Source: Ruminococcaceae bacterium BL-6 (GTDB taxonomy: Bacteria > Bacillota > Clostridia > Oscillospirales > Acutalibacteraceae). From it: 64,000 nucleotides of DNA. The position numbers and the translations under genes are program-made. The DNA lies in the NCBI GenBank assembly GCA_902810075.1, contig LR778135.1, positions 1,612,001-1,676,000 on the forward strand, in the 5' to 3' direction. Below the pieces are notes generated by a model. That model searched no databases. It was given only the letters and a program-made list of their open reading frames with translations, and was not told the DNA's origin. Positions within the stretch are counted from its first letter, which is position 1. Each line of letters opens with the position of its first letter. Below are positions 42,380-50,376 of this stretch, one piece after another.

Positions 42380-43393
42380 TTATACCGTCATGAGAATAAG
42401 ATTCTGGTCTCTGATGAAATTGATCAGGCAGCTTCGCAAATAGGCGGATATGTTCTTGACGCCGGATACCTTCCCGCGCATATCCTCCATGAATTCGGTG
42501 ATCGTCGTGCTGTCCACCTGTTTTATGTATTCAGTCAGGCACTGGCGACTCTGCTCAACACCGTTTATCTTTGTCGTGGGGTTTGCCAACATTTCAGCCA
42601 TGCAGTCGATCAAGGAATTGATAATCTGTAAATCTTCGGGGCGGTTGGCTTCAAAATAGGAGTAGTCGATTTGATCTCTCAGCCGGTCCCGGATTTCATC
42701 TGTCCGTCCGTCAGAAGATGACTGACTGATAGATTTAATATTATCTATCCTAGTATTATTTAAGAGAGTATTACTATTATCGCCCCCCTTTTGGACCGGG
42801 TCCGAAAAGCATAGGGTGCTTTTAGCATAGGGTCCAAAATGGGGGGTATGGTCGGGATCCTTTCTTTCCGGCTGACCACCACCCCCATTTTGGGGGCTAT
42901 GGTCGGAAGCAATTTTACTATTTTCACCATACCCCCCGTTTTGGGGTACATGGTCGGGAAGTTGATCCGTGGCCGCGCTCTCACCATCACCCCCGTTTTG
43001 GGGGATATGGTCGCCGGCCGCGTCAATGGAAGAAATCTCGCCGTACTTATTCAGGTTGATCGTTGCCGAAGTCGTAAGATCCGGCTCTTCCAGCAGATCG
43101 TATTCATAGCGGAAGGCTCCCTTTTTTCCGTCCGGAATCCGATACTGCTTTAAGTATCCGGCGTCTTTCAGCTCTTTCCAGGCGCTGCTAAACGACTTTT
43201 CTCCTTCTTTGCACTTCACTCTGATTTTCCAGATTCGGAGATCAGCGTCGGGCATCGTAATCATACTTTGAATCAGGGAGTACAGCCCTTTCGCTTTGAG
43301 GGACAACCCGTTGTCCTGCAGCGCGATATTGGAAATCTGCGCGAATTTGTTCTTCTTCCTTCTGAATTTTCCGGATCCAAAATTTTCTTTCAT
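42380..43393 (-). CDS. Replication-initiator-like winged-helix protein
   Basis: 337 residues. The N-terminal 100 residues contain FAQISNIALQDNGLSLKAKGLYSLI and SFSSAWKELKDAGYLKQYRI, the winged-helix pattern of replication initiators and DnaD-like proteins in Firmicutes mobile elements. The centre (about 130-205) is low-complexity with four DHxPQNGG-like units encoded by iteron-like DNA. The C-terminal third is helical. Candidate initiator for the extrachromosomal phase of the ICE. Confidence 0.7.
   Translation of the reverse strand: MKENFGSGKFRRKKNKFAQISNIALQDNGLSLKAKGLYSLIQSMITMPDADLRIWKIRVKCKEGEKSFSSAWKELKDAGYLKQYRIPDGKKGAFRYEYDLLEEPDLTTSATINLNKYGEISSIDAAGDHIPQNGGDGESAATDQLPDHVPQNGGYGENSKIASDHSPQNGGGGQPERKDPDHTPHFGPYAKSTLCFSDPVQKGGDNSNTLLNNTRIDNIKSISQSSSDGRTDEIRDRLRDQIDYSYFEANRPEDLQIINSLIDCMAEMLANPTTKINGVEQSRQCLTEYIKQVDSTTITEFMEDMRGKVSGVKNISAYLRSCLINFIRDQNLILMTV
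42834..43015. repeat. Four iteron-like repeats inside the rep-like gene
   Basis: Units near 42834, 42881, 42931 and 42989 read CC(A/G)TTTTGGGG, two or three bases, then ATGGTCG; spacing 48-58 bp. Three of them contain a near-perfect palindrome CCCCC(A/G)TTTTGGGGG; the first has the inner run reversed to AAAAT. They encode the DHxPQNGG units. Origin iterons within initiator genes are known in some Gram-positive plasmids. Confidence 0.6.
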
Positions 43394-43477
43394 GTCAATT
43401 TTCCTTTCTTATACGTAATAGGCTAAACTGGAATTTTGTATCATTGGGCACCGCCCAGGGCATCAAAAAAAGTCAAC

Positions 43478-43593
43478 CCGCAAAATAGGCCGATTTCTCA
43501 AAATACTGAGAAACGGAACACTTCTGCGGGTCGATACCAAAGCACAAGATATTGTGTTTTTCCGAGAAAAACAGGAACTTCGTTTTTCTCGGA
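43478..43593. other. Nested inverted repeats upstream of the rep-like gene
   Basis: CCCGCA (43478-43483) pairs with TGCGGG (43526-43531) and encloses TTTCTCA/TGAGAAA (43494-43513). A second, perfect 12-bp arm TCCGAGAAAAAC/GTTTTTCTCGGA is at 43561-43593. This 260-bp gap (43394-43655) has no ORF I support; it may hold a control region or origin part. Confidence 0.55.
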
Positions 43594-43630
43594 TTCTCTT
43601 AGTTTTTCATCACCTCCTGAAATAGCAACA

Positions 43631-43651
43631 ACTCGGACAAATTGTCCGAGT
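43631..43651. repeat. GGACA palindrome copy 8
   Basis: 9-bp arms ACTCGGACA/TGTCCGAGT, loop AAT. Lies just past the stop of the 58-residue gene on the minus strand. Confidence 0.9.
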
Positions 43652-43655
43652 CGTT

Positions 43656-43832
43656 TCATTTGTTGAGAACATGTGATAGAACATCTTTATCATAGTGCAG
43701 CTTTGTTGCAGCTTCGTACTCTTTTTGAACATCGACTATAACAAAATTTTTGAGGGCGCTGGGATCAAGTGAGCGTAAAAATTCATTCATCGGAACTTTA
43801 TAACCAGGTTCTGTTAATTTTTTCAAGCTCAT
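43656..43832 (-). CDS. Small hypothetical protein
   Basis: 58 residues from ATG 43832 (start MSLKKLTEPGYKVPMNEFL). The longer open frame to 44063 runs back through the XRE gene and is rejected. It lies between two GGACA palindromes (43631 and 43856), so it looks like a self-contained unit. Function unknown. Confidence 0.5.
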   Translation of the reverse strand: MSLKKLTEPGYKVPMNEFLRSLDPSALKNFVIVDVQKEYEAATKLHYDKDVLSHVLNK

Positions 43833-43855
43833 GTGTAGAAAATCAACCTTTCTAA

Positions 43856-43878
43856 AACTCGGACATTTTGTCCGAGTT
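43856..43878. repeat. GGACA palindrome copy 9
   Basis: 10-bp arms AACTCGGACA/TGTCCGAGTT, loop TTT. Immediately after the stop of the XRE regulator at 43888. Confidence 0.9.
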
Positions 43879-43887
43879 ATTAATATT

Positions 43888-44121
43888 TCATGGCCGCTGG
43901 TTTGCATTAACAGCCTTTTTTGACAAAGTTTCCTGATATAATTCGTTAAGCGGAATTTCCAGCACTTTTGCAATATCACATATTGTCTTGAAGCTTGGAT
44001 TTTTGTTGTCACCGTTTTCAATCCCGTGGATTGTAGACACGGCGTGGCCGGATCGTCGGGCAAGCTGGGATTGGGACATGCCCTGAATTATTCTGGCCCC
44101 GCGTATTTTATCGCTTAGCAT
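43888..44121 (-). CDS. XRE-family helix-turn-helix regulator
   Basis: 77 residues. HTH with MSQSQLARRSGHAVSTIHGIENG at about 15-37. About 60% identical by eye to the second regulator at 55844. Here it faces a membrane protein gene (44168) across a 46-bp gap, as does the second regulator with its own neighbour. Probably controls that divergent gene. Confidence 0.88.
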   Translation of the reverse strand: MLSDKIRGARIIQGMSQSQLARRSGHAVSTIHGIENGDNKNPSFKTICDIAKVLEIPLNELYQETLSKKAVNANQRP

Positions 44122-44167
44122 CTGTCATTTCCTTTCGATATATGGTAAAATATAAATTGGTGATAAA

Positions 44168-44911
44168 ATGATTACTATGTTGATAATAGCAATATTGGGA
44201 ATGCTTACCTTTTCTGCGCCAACTTTAAATTATTGGCATATTATTCTGAGCGATGGAGAGTTTTGCAGTTCCAAAGATTTAGGGATGTTTACTTTTTTAC
44301 AATTTATTTTTGACTTTTTTGGTGTGAAATTTTTATATTACTTAATTGAAATTTCAATACCTTCTTCTATCATTCCTTTTTTTATAATGGCACAAGCAAC
44401 TTCATTTTCAATGCTTACCTTAATATTTCCTGTAATAAACAGAGTGTTATGCTTATTTAAAAAAATTAGAAATACGAAGCTCTTTGGCAAAACAGTTGAA
44501 AAAATGAATGCCAAATTTTTGAAGCATAAAGCAATAGCAAAATATTTTCTTTCACAAAGAGAATATGAGGTAAATTTTTTATCTGGCAATTTAATAAAAA
44601 AAGGATTAATTATATGTTATATGCTTTCTGGAATTGTAACTACTTCAGGTATTGCGAACAATCTTATGATGACTGTTTTTAAAAATTCAGTCATTGTAAG
44701 GGAAAATTCTAATTTTTCTGCAGCCTCTGCAATATATATCAAGGATTTACAGCTTTATTCTGATTTGTTCATTATATCAGCTTTACCTATCCTAGCCTCC
44801 TATTTACACGGTAAAAGCCATCACCAGAACCAGAAATTAATAAGTAAAAGAAAGAATAGATCAGTAATAGAAAAAGAGATAATTTCTCGGAAAGGAAATG
44901 ACCAGAGATAG
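44168..44911 (+). CDS. Hypothetical membrane protein
   Basis: 247 residues, AT-rich. Hydrophobic stretches near 1-22, 45-62, 65-92, 145-165 and 195-215 predict four to five membrane helices; basic C-terminal tail. Divergent from the XRE regulator. Its last 91 bp overlap a convergent gene. Family not recognised. Confidence 0.6.
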   Translation: MITMLIIAILGMLTFSAPTLNYWHIILSDGEFCSSKDLGMFTFLQFIFDFFGVKFLYYLIEISIPSSIIPFFIMAQATSFSMLTLIFPVINRVLCLFKKIRNTKLFGKTVEKMNAKFLKHKAIAKYFLSQREYEVNFLSGNLIKKGLIICYMLSGIVTTSGIANNLMMTVFKNSVIVRENSNFSAASAIYIKDLQLYSDLFIISALPILASYLHGKSHHQNQKLISKRKNRSVIEKEIISRKGNDQR

Positions 44912-45324
44912 AACTTCCCGATATACTTTGATTTACTTTTGCAAGCCAATAATTTTAATATATTGGTAAATAAAGATATTGCGCCAATAGAGCTTATTCT
45001 AAGCATTAATGAATGAAATGTGTTATAGATATGTAGGTCATACGGGAATATAAACATGAATACCAGAAAATAAGCCGTTACTCTGACAAATTCAATTCCT
45101 CTCCGAACTTTGTTAATTTTAATTGCATTATTATCTTGAGAAAAGTAATTAGTGGAAGCAATTAAATCATGTACTCTTCTGAGCCAAAAAATTAACCAAG
45201 CAATGTGAAGAACTACTTGAATAGGCATATAGTTACCTGCCATAAGTGTAGCCAAACAATAAAAGAAAAAAGCAATAGTTAGCATAATAACCCGTATTTC
45301 TGACAAATTTATCACCTGTTTCAT
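44821..45324 (-). CDS. Hypothetical small membrane protein
   Basis: 167 residues, AT-rich. Helices near 13-30, 33-50, 83-103 and 108-125; it ends in a very hydrophobic FFLLLINFWFW. The 3' ends of this and the convergent gene overlap by 91 bp, which is odd for two real genes; either stop could be earlier in the ancestor. Confidence 0.5.
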   Translation of the reverse strand: MKQVINLSEIRVIMLTIAFFFYCLATLMAGNYMPIQVVLHIAWLIFWLRRVHDLIASTNYFSQDNNAIKINKVRRGIEFVRVTAYFLVFMFIFPYDLHIYNTFHSLMLRISSIGAISLFTNILKLLACKSKSKYIGKFYLWSFPFREIISFSITDLFFLLLINFWFW

Positions 45325-45352
45325 ACCTGCAATATGAAGTCAATTAAAAATT

Positions 45353-45439
45353 CTAATGACGATCAAAGGCAGCAAATATAAAGATGATCACAAATACTAC
45401 TAATATGACAATAATTTTTGTTGAAATTATTTCAATCAT
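45353..45439 (-). CDS. 28-residue hydrophobic peptide
   Basis: Reads MIEIISTKIIVILVVFVIIF onward, ending FAAFDRH; one membrane helix with a charged tail. AAAGGATGTGAG lies about 15 bp upstream. Such peptides occur as type I toxins or small regulatory membrane proteins; no antisense RNA was seen. Confidence 0.35.
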   Translation of the reverse strand: MIEIISTKIIVILVVFVIIFIFAAFDRH

Positions 45440-45458
45440 TAGCTGAAGCTCACATCCT

Positions 45459-45515
45459 TTATCTTGCTAGCTTCGGGCCGATATGCCAGTCATCGTAAAC
45501 AAATCCGCTGAGGGA
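45459..45515 (-). pseudogene. Relic of the C-terminus of the 48003 secreted protein
   Basis: The minus strand ends SGFVYDDWHIGPKLAR then stop. The secreted protein gene at 48003-49754 ends SGSVYDDWHIGPKLPER. DNA similarity covers about 45 bp. The rest of this copy is gone. Confidence 0.65.
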
Positions 45516-45769
45516 TTATTGATAAAAATGGAGGACTTAAAGTAATTGTTTTAAAAACGGCCAAAAAGCTCAAGACCTTATTTACTAAGAAGGTTTAAGA
45601 AGATCAAGAAAGCAAATAGTATTAACATTACGATAACTGCCGATACAAAGACGAATACCGGAACTTGCAAGAAATCTATCAGTGCTTTGATTATAAGCGC
45701 CAATAAGGTGAGCTATACCCGATTTGCTGGAGAGTCCGGAGTAGTGTAAAATAAAATTACTACGAAGGG

Positions 45770-46081
45770 GTGTCCGGCATGGAAAAAAGCAAAGGAACAC
45801 GGTACAGCGAGGAGTTTAAACAAGGCGCTGTCAAATTAGTGTTGGAGGATAAACAAAGCATTGCGGAAGTATGCCGCAATCTGGGCGTATCGCGCAATGC
45901 GGTAGAGCGCTGGCTTGCCGCGGAAACGGACAGCCACGACGCCGAAAAGGTGCAAATGCGGCAACTGGAAGAAGAAAATCGCCAGCTGCGCAAGGAAAAA
46001 GCGGATTTAGAGGATACGGTAGAAATCTTAAAAAAAGCGGCAGCCATCTTCAGTCAAAGCCAGAGAAAAAGTACGAAATAA
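45770..46081 (+). CDS. IS3-family transposase OrfA
   Basis: 103 residues, helix-turn-helix SIAEVCRNLGVSRNAVERWL and a leucine-rich coiled coil. The slippery run TTAAAAAAAG near 46029 lies in its 3' part and would allow a -1 shift into OrfB. Confidence 0.92.
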   Translation: MSGMEKSKGTRYSEEFKQGAVKLVLEDKQSIAEVCRNLGVSRNAVERWLAAETDSHDAEKVQMRQLEEENRQLRKEKADLEDTVEILKKAAAIFSQSQRKSTK

Positions 46082-46938
46082 TCCGCGAACGGAGCGGGGA
46101 GCATTCTGTGGAGAAGATGTGCCGGATTTTAGAAGTCTCCCAAAGCGGATATTACCGGTGGCTGTCTTGTCCAAGAAGTAAGACAGACAGGGAAAATCAA
46201 AAGATTTATGATGTGCTGAAAGACAGCTATAATCAGAATAAAGGCCGCGTGGGTCTGGACAAGTTACTGGACGATGTGCGCCTGCGTTTTCCTCATTGCA
46301 GCCGGAACCGGCTTTACCGGATTCAAAGGGTACATGGGTTGTACTCTATCCGTCATCGCAAGTTCAAAGCCACTACCAATTCTAAACATAATTATCCCGT
46401 GGCTCCCAATCTTCTCCATCAGGATTTTCATGTAGACGCCCCCAACAAGGTCTGGGTAACCGATATTACATACATCCGAACAGATGAAGGATGGCTGTAT
46501 CTGGCCGCCGTCAAGGATTTGTTCGACCGGCAGATTGTCGGCTTTGCCACTGGCAGCCGAATAGATACCGACCTCTGCAAACGAGCACTGAATACCGCAA
46601 TCCGGCGATACAAACCGGGACCAGGCTTGATACATCATTCCGATCAGGGAGTTCAATACGCCAGTTTGGACTATCAGAAGCTTTTGAAACGAAATCACAT
46701 GATACCCAGCATGAGCCGCAAAGGAACGCCGTACGACAACGCCTGTGCGGAATCCTTTTTCAGCACGATCAAACTGGAAATGATCTATCACGAGCATTAC
46801 ATAACCCGAGAGCAGGCTCAATCCGCCATTTTTGAATTTATTGAGATTTATTACAATCGGCAGCGCCGCAACGCTGCCATCGGCAATATCCCGCCGGCGG
46901 ATTTGCGGCGGCGCTTTTATCAGCAACTGGCGGCATAG
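46028..46938 (+). CDS. IS3-family transposase OrfB (read by -1 frameshift)
   Basis: DDE integrase core: WVTDITYIRTDEG with the first D, HHSDQGVQYAS with the second and CAESFFSTIKLE with the E. The frame is open from 45871 but the part before about 46028 is OrfA DNA in another frame. OrfAB of about 380 residues would result from frameshifting. Confidence 0.9.
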
Positions 46939-47131
46939 CCAGCAACCCTGCGATATTCTATGATATCAGCCAATTGCACTACTTCTTTGTCTCCGAAAAA
47001 TCGGGGAAGGCTCAAAGGTAATGAAAACAATAACTATAAGAACTTTTTTAAATTGTAGACTTTCCGTTGTTATACTTTCCTTAAAAATGGACAGATTGTC
47101 TGGAATGCTGGGATTGTGATATACCTCTGAA

Positions 47132-47620
47132 CTAACCAATATGAAACTCTGGATCTTGTACAGGAATATAAAGACGATACTTTTTGATCGTCTTTATTTT
47201 GTAAAAAGGAGAAAACTTCCAATTTCCAGCCTGCCCAGTATATTGGATTGTTTCGATTTTAGGAAGCACATTTTTTCTGTAGATAAGAGTAACATCATCC
47301 CAGTAATAAGAATGCTCCTTAAACTCGCCATTAGATTCTTCCTGAAAACAGTTGTAGTAATATTCCTTTTCTTTTACTGAGTTAACATTGCTTACAGCTA
47401 TTATTTTAGTGTGGACGTTAATCAAGTCGGCTGGATCATTTGAAATGGAAATACGGAATGTGACGAAGCTGGAAATAAGAAGGCCCAAAGATCCAAAAAG
47501 GAGACAAGGAATTGCAAGTGAATTTCCGATGCCTCTTACTAGCTCAGATTTTAATTTGTCACCAAATGCGAAAATGAAGATGACAAATAAAAGGCAGCCT
47601 AAAGATACATAAAACAACAT
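47132..47620 (-). CDS. Hypothetical membrane protein
   Basis: ATG 47620 with AGGAGG 12 bp upstream, 162 residues. Two membrane helices (about 3-22 and 33-55) precede a soluble domain. The longer frame to 47674 is not needed. No family recognised. Confidence 0.6.
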   Translation of the reverse strand: MLFYVSLGCLLFVIFIFAFGDKLKSELVRGIGNSLAIPCLLFGSLGLLISSFVTFRISISNDPADLINVHTKIIAVSNVNSVKEKEYYYNCFQEESNGEFKEHSYYWDDVTLIYRKNVLPKIETIQYTGQAGNWKFSPFYKIKTIKKYRLYIPVQDPEFHIG

Positions 47621-47646
47621 ATCATATTTGCACCTCCTGATTCGGA

Positions 47647-47997
47647 TTAAAGAGAATAAATCACGCCTAGCCAATATCTCAAAATAAACAATGTCTCCTT
47701 TAGCCTTTTGTAGCGGGATTCGAAATCGCTAAAAAAGTCTTGGTCGAAAAGCGTATCAATCATAGATTCAATTAAGTGACCTTCGCACTCTCTGCAAGTT
47801 TGAGTGAGATCATTTTGCAAATTTTCAATTACGGATGACGATGATTCTATACATAGTTTTTCAAGTGTTTCAAGAATGCTCTCCACCAAATCGTATCTGA
47901 TCCTGCGCTTATAAGAAAACAGGCGATATATTTTGTGATTGGTTTGCATATCAAAAGTTAGCAAATATTCAAGTTTGGCAACTCTTTTATCATTCAT
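47647..47997 (-). CDS. Hypothetical protein
   Basis: 116 residues, mostly helical and charged, with three Cys in LTQTCRECEGH and near residue 49. It lies 5 bp from the next gene. Function unknown. Confidence 0.5.
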   Translation of the reverse strand: MNDKRVAKLEYLLTFDMQTNHKIYRLFSYKRRIRYDLVESILETLEKLCIESSSSVIENLQNDLTQTCRECEGHLIESMIDTLFDQDFFSDFESRYKRLKETLFILRYWLGVIYSL

Positions 47998-48002
47998 GAC
48001 AA

Positions 48003-49754
48003 TCAGCGCTCCGGCAGCTTCGGCCCGATATGCCAGTCATCATAAACGGATCCGCTGATGGTCACCTGATCGTCCAGATTAGTACAAAGCATACCGGCAG
48101 GCGTCCAGGCATCAAAGGCATAGGTGGAAACAATGTAATTGGAATCAGGATACCACAGCGGAGTAAAGTGCACCCTGCGGTCATAGGTCGAATACTCGTT
48201 CTTCCGGTATTGCAGCGCTGACGGGTTGCCGGGCGCGGTCAGCTCCAAAAGCCGCCAGTATGATTTGTACTGGAATTCCGGGAAGTAAGATACCGCCGTC
48301 TGCAGGCCGGTGATATGAGAGGCCGGAACCGATCCGTCAACATGTGCGGAGAGATTGATCTTTATGCCGTATCCGCTTTTCATGTTTTTTCCGACCGCAG
48401 TCGGAACTTTATCATCCGGCTGCAGGCTTACCGATGCGTAAAGCGTCGCCTTATAGGAGTTGAAATCAAAATCCCACCAACCTTCGTCCTTCCACTTTCC
48501 GTGATCTTCCCATTCGCCTCCGCCATCCGGATCGCTGTGCCATACCCAGTGTTCATGCCATACCCAATATTCGTGCCAATGTGCGCTCCATACGCCCCAG
48601 GACCGGGAAGTGATTTCCGAACGATGCGTGACAGAGGTAGGAATGATAAAACTGTCATTGCGGTCCGTGGCTTTCGGATCGGGCGGCTCGTGATTATCCA
48701 GCGATACCACTTTGGCATGAATCGTGCTGGCGCTGAGGGAGCCCTTGTTAGAACTCACGTTGATGTCTATTGATTGTGGGGAAGAAGGGGTATGCCATTT
48801 TACCCACACCACTTGACTTTCTTCCTCGGGGATCACGATATTACTAACCGTGTATTTACTCCCCTTGATGCTAAACGTGACCTTCGCCGGGCCGTCCGGG
48901 TTGATCTCGCTGTTGGCCGTCAAATCAACGGCCGTAATAACATCTGTATTCACCCGGTATTCGTAAGATGCGGTCCCAGGATCATCTTCGTCTTCGTCAG
49001 GGGACTCCTTGAATTTTACAATTCCCAAGCCGAGGGAAGAAATGATAGTGGAATCCGACTGTGCTTTGTTCCTGCTGCCGGTAAACTTCGGGTATCCCAT
49101 ATCGGCATGTTCCAAAAACATAGACAGCGGCAAATTCTTATGAGACAAATCTTTCATCTTGGCTTTCAGGCCGCCGCTCAGCTTCTGGTCGTAAAGGGCT
49201 GCTTCGGTGGCCGTCATGGCATACCGCTTGCCCCCAAAGGTAATATAAGCGATAGGCTCAATCAGCAGCTTATAGTTTCCATTGATAAGAGTGTCATATG
49301 ATGCACCAACCAGTGTTGCAAAGCTTTTAAGTACTTGTCTATCTGTAAAATAAGACCGTATTGCAACGATATTTGCATTCCCAGTATCTGAAATGATTGT
49401 TGGCAAACCTTTTTTAGGGACAATATATTTATAAGAACCAGTTTCAAATATAGGTGTGAGAGTTGCACCGTTTCTGTAATGCAATTTGCTTTTTTTTCCA
49501 AAATGGACAAAAATATTGCTTTCATTCTTATTTGTCAGATCGATGGGCGTTGTCACCGGCGTATTATCGCTTGCCCTGACGAGAGTTACCCTCACGCCGT
49601 CCTGGCCGGGGTTCCAGAAGTTTCTGCCGGCCTCGCCGTTTCCCATGCCACCGCCGCCATTGTCAAAGTTTCCTTCACCGTCCGCCCATGCGGCGGGAGA
49701 AGCAGCAGCAAAAAGGAAAAGCAGGCAAAGCAGAAACGAGAATATTTTTTTCAT
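48003..49754 (-). CDS. Large secreted protein with a Trp/His-rich segment
   Basis: 583 residues from ATG 49754. A signal peptide (KKIFSFLLCLLFLFAAASPAAWA) with a cleavage site after AWA is followed by a Gly/Asn-rich stretch. A segment near residues 410-450 is packed with W and H (HEYWVWHEHWVWHSD, EWEDHGKWKDEGWWDF). The rest is beta-rich. Similar architecture is unknown to me; it may be a surface or matrix protein of the pilus, or a ligand-binding protein. A relic of its C-terminus lies at 45459. Confidence 0.7.
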   Translation of the reverse strand: MKKIFSFLLCLLFLFAAASPAAWADGEGNFDNGGGGMGNGEAGRNFWNPGQDGVRVTLVRASDNTPVTTPIDLTNKNESNIFVHFGKKSKLHYRNGATLTPIFETGSYKYIVPKKGLPTIISDTGNANIVAIRSYFTDRQVLKSFATLVGASYDTLINGNYKLLIEPIAYITFGGKRYAMTATEAALYDQKLSGGLKAKMKDLSHKNLPLSMFLEHADMGYPKFTGSRNKAQSDSTIISSLGLGIVKFKESPDEDEDDPGTASYEYRVNTDVITAVDLTANSEINPDGPAKVTFSIKGSKYTVSNIVIPEEESQVVWVKWHTPSSPQSIDINVSSNKGSLSASTIHAKVVSLDNHEPPDPKATDRNDSFIIPTSVTHRSEITSRSWGVWSAHWHEYWVWHEHWVWHSDPDGGGEWEDHGKWKDEGWWDFDFNSYKATLYASVSLQPDDKVPTAVGKNMKSGYGIKINLSAHVDGSVPASHITGLQTAVSYFPEFQYKSYWRLLELTAPGNPSALQYRKNEYSTYDRRVHFTPLWYPDSNYIVSTYAFDAWTPAGMLCTNLDDQVTISGSVYDDWHIGPKLPER

Positions 49755-49774
49755 GCTTTCCTCCTGAAACAAAA

Positions 49775-49807
49775 GAAGGGCGCAGTACTTAAAGCACTGC
49801 ACCCTTC
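49775..49807 (-). terminator. Terminator after the 49830 gene
   Basis: Minus-strand GAAGGGTGCAGT pairs with ACTGCGCCCTTC around a short loop, followed by TTTTG. Separates two secreted-protein genes. Confidence 0.8.
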
Positions 49808-49829
49808 CGAATTTATTGAATTTTAAGTT

Positions 49830-50372
49830 TTAGTCCATGATACCGACTTGTTCGCCGCCGCCCCAATCTCCATTATCAACAGTTCCTTCGCCTCCAGCTC
49901 CGTTTCCATCTACCCAACCAAAACCAGGTACATAGGATTTTCCATCTTTATGATCCCCAGCTTTCGGGGTAGAAGTGGAATTACTTCCCGATGACTTTTT
50001 GCTGGACGTATTTCCGGATTTGCTCTTTTTCCCGTCCACCACAGGCTTAGAGGTATATTCCGGCGTCTTGTCCTTGTTGGTCAGGGCCGGGTTCGTGGCC
50101 TTGGTCTGGTTTCCTTTGCTGTCCGTTCCACCGGCTCCCTCAACTTTGGGTGCCGGAGGCGCCGACGTCGGCTTTGATGGGGTCGAAGTCACGTTTTCGT
50201 TGACCGAACTAACAGGAATTCCTAAACTGGATTCCATTCCTATATCTGATTTGTTAGTGTTGGAACTAGATTCGGGTTTTATATTGGAATTCTTGTTTAA
50301 AACAACGCAAAAAATCAATGTTGCGCAAACGATTAGGATTCCAATGAAAAGAACTACCTTTTTTCTATTCAT
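49830..50372 (-). CDS. Anchored Ser/Thr/Lys-rich surface protein (paralogue 1)
   Basis: 180 residues. N-terminal membrane helix (about 6-25), then a low-complexity linker with STPSKPTSAPPAPKVEGAGG and a C-terminal motif YVPGFGWVDGNGAGGEGTVD. The middle 55 codons are nearly identical in DNA to the next gene. A surface or cell-wall linked protein of unknown role. Confidence 0.7.
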   Translation of the reverse strand: MNRKKVVLFIGILIVCATLIFCVVLNKNSNIKPESSSNTNKSDIGMESSLGIPVSSVNENVTSTPSKPTSAPPAPKVEGAGGTDSKGNQTKATNPALTNKDKTPEYTSKPVVDGKKSKSGNTSSKKSSGSNSTSTPKAGDHKDGKSYVPGFGWVDGNGAGGEGTVDNGDWGGGEQVGIMD

Positions 50373-50376
50373 GAGG

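Larger units (their letters stand above)
45709..47014. mobile_element. IS3-family insertion sequence, copy 1
   Basis: 1306 bp. Left end TGAGCTATACCCGATTT and right end (reverse) TGAGCCTTCCCCGATTT form the terminal repeats and both continue to AGTAGTG. Target duplication AAGG. A second copy, identical in every part compared, is inverted at 56198-57503. Confidence 0.92.
45578..47132 (-). pseudogene. Small membrane protein gene interrupted by IS3 copy 1
   Basis: On the minus strand the frame before the IS reads KKVLIVIVFIT and after it LLALIIKALIDFLQVPVFVF and onward to TAA 45578-45580. Removing the IS and one copy of the 4-bp AAGG duplication (45705-45708 and 47015-47018) joins them in frame, giving two hydrophobic helices. 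The start is not clear; the frame is open back to about 47140. Confidence 0.5.

Noticed and set aside
46264..46926. Minus ORF of 220 residues (also at 56286-56948)
   Set aside because: Antisense to the IS3 OrfB; no own signals.
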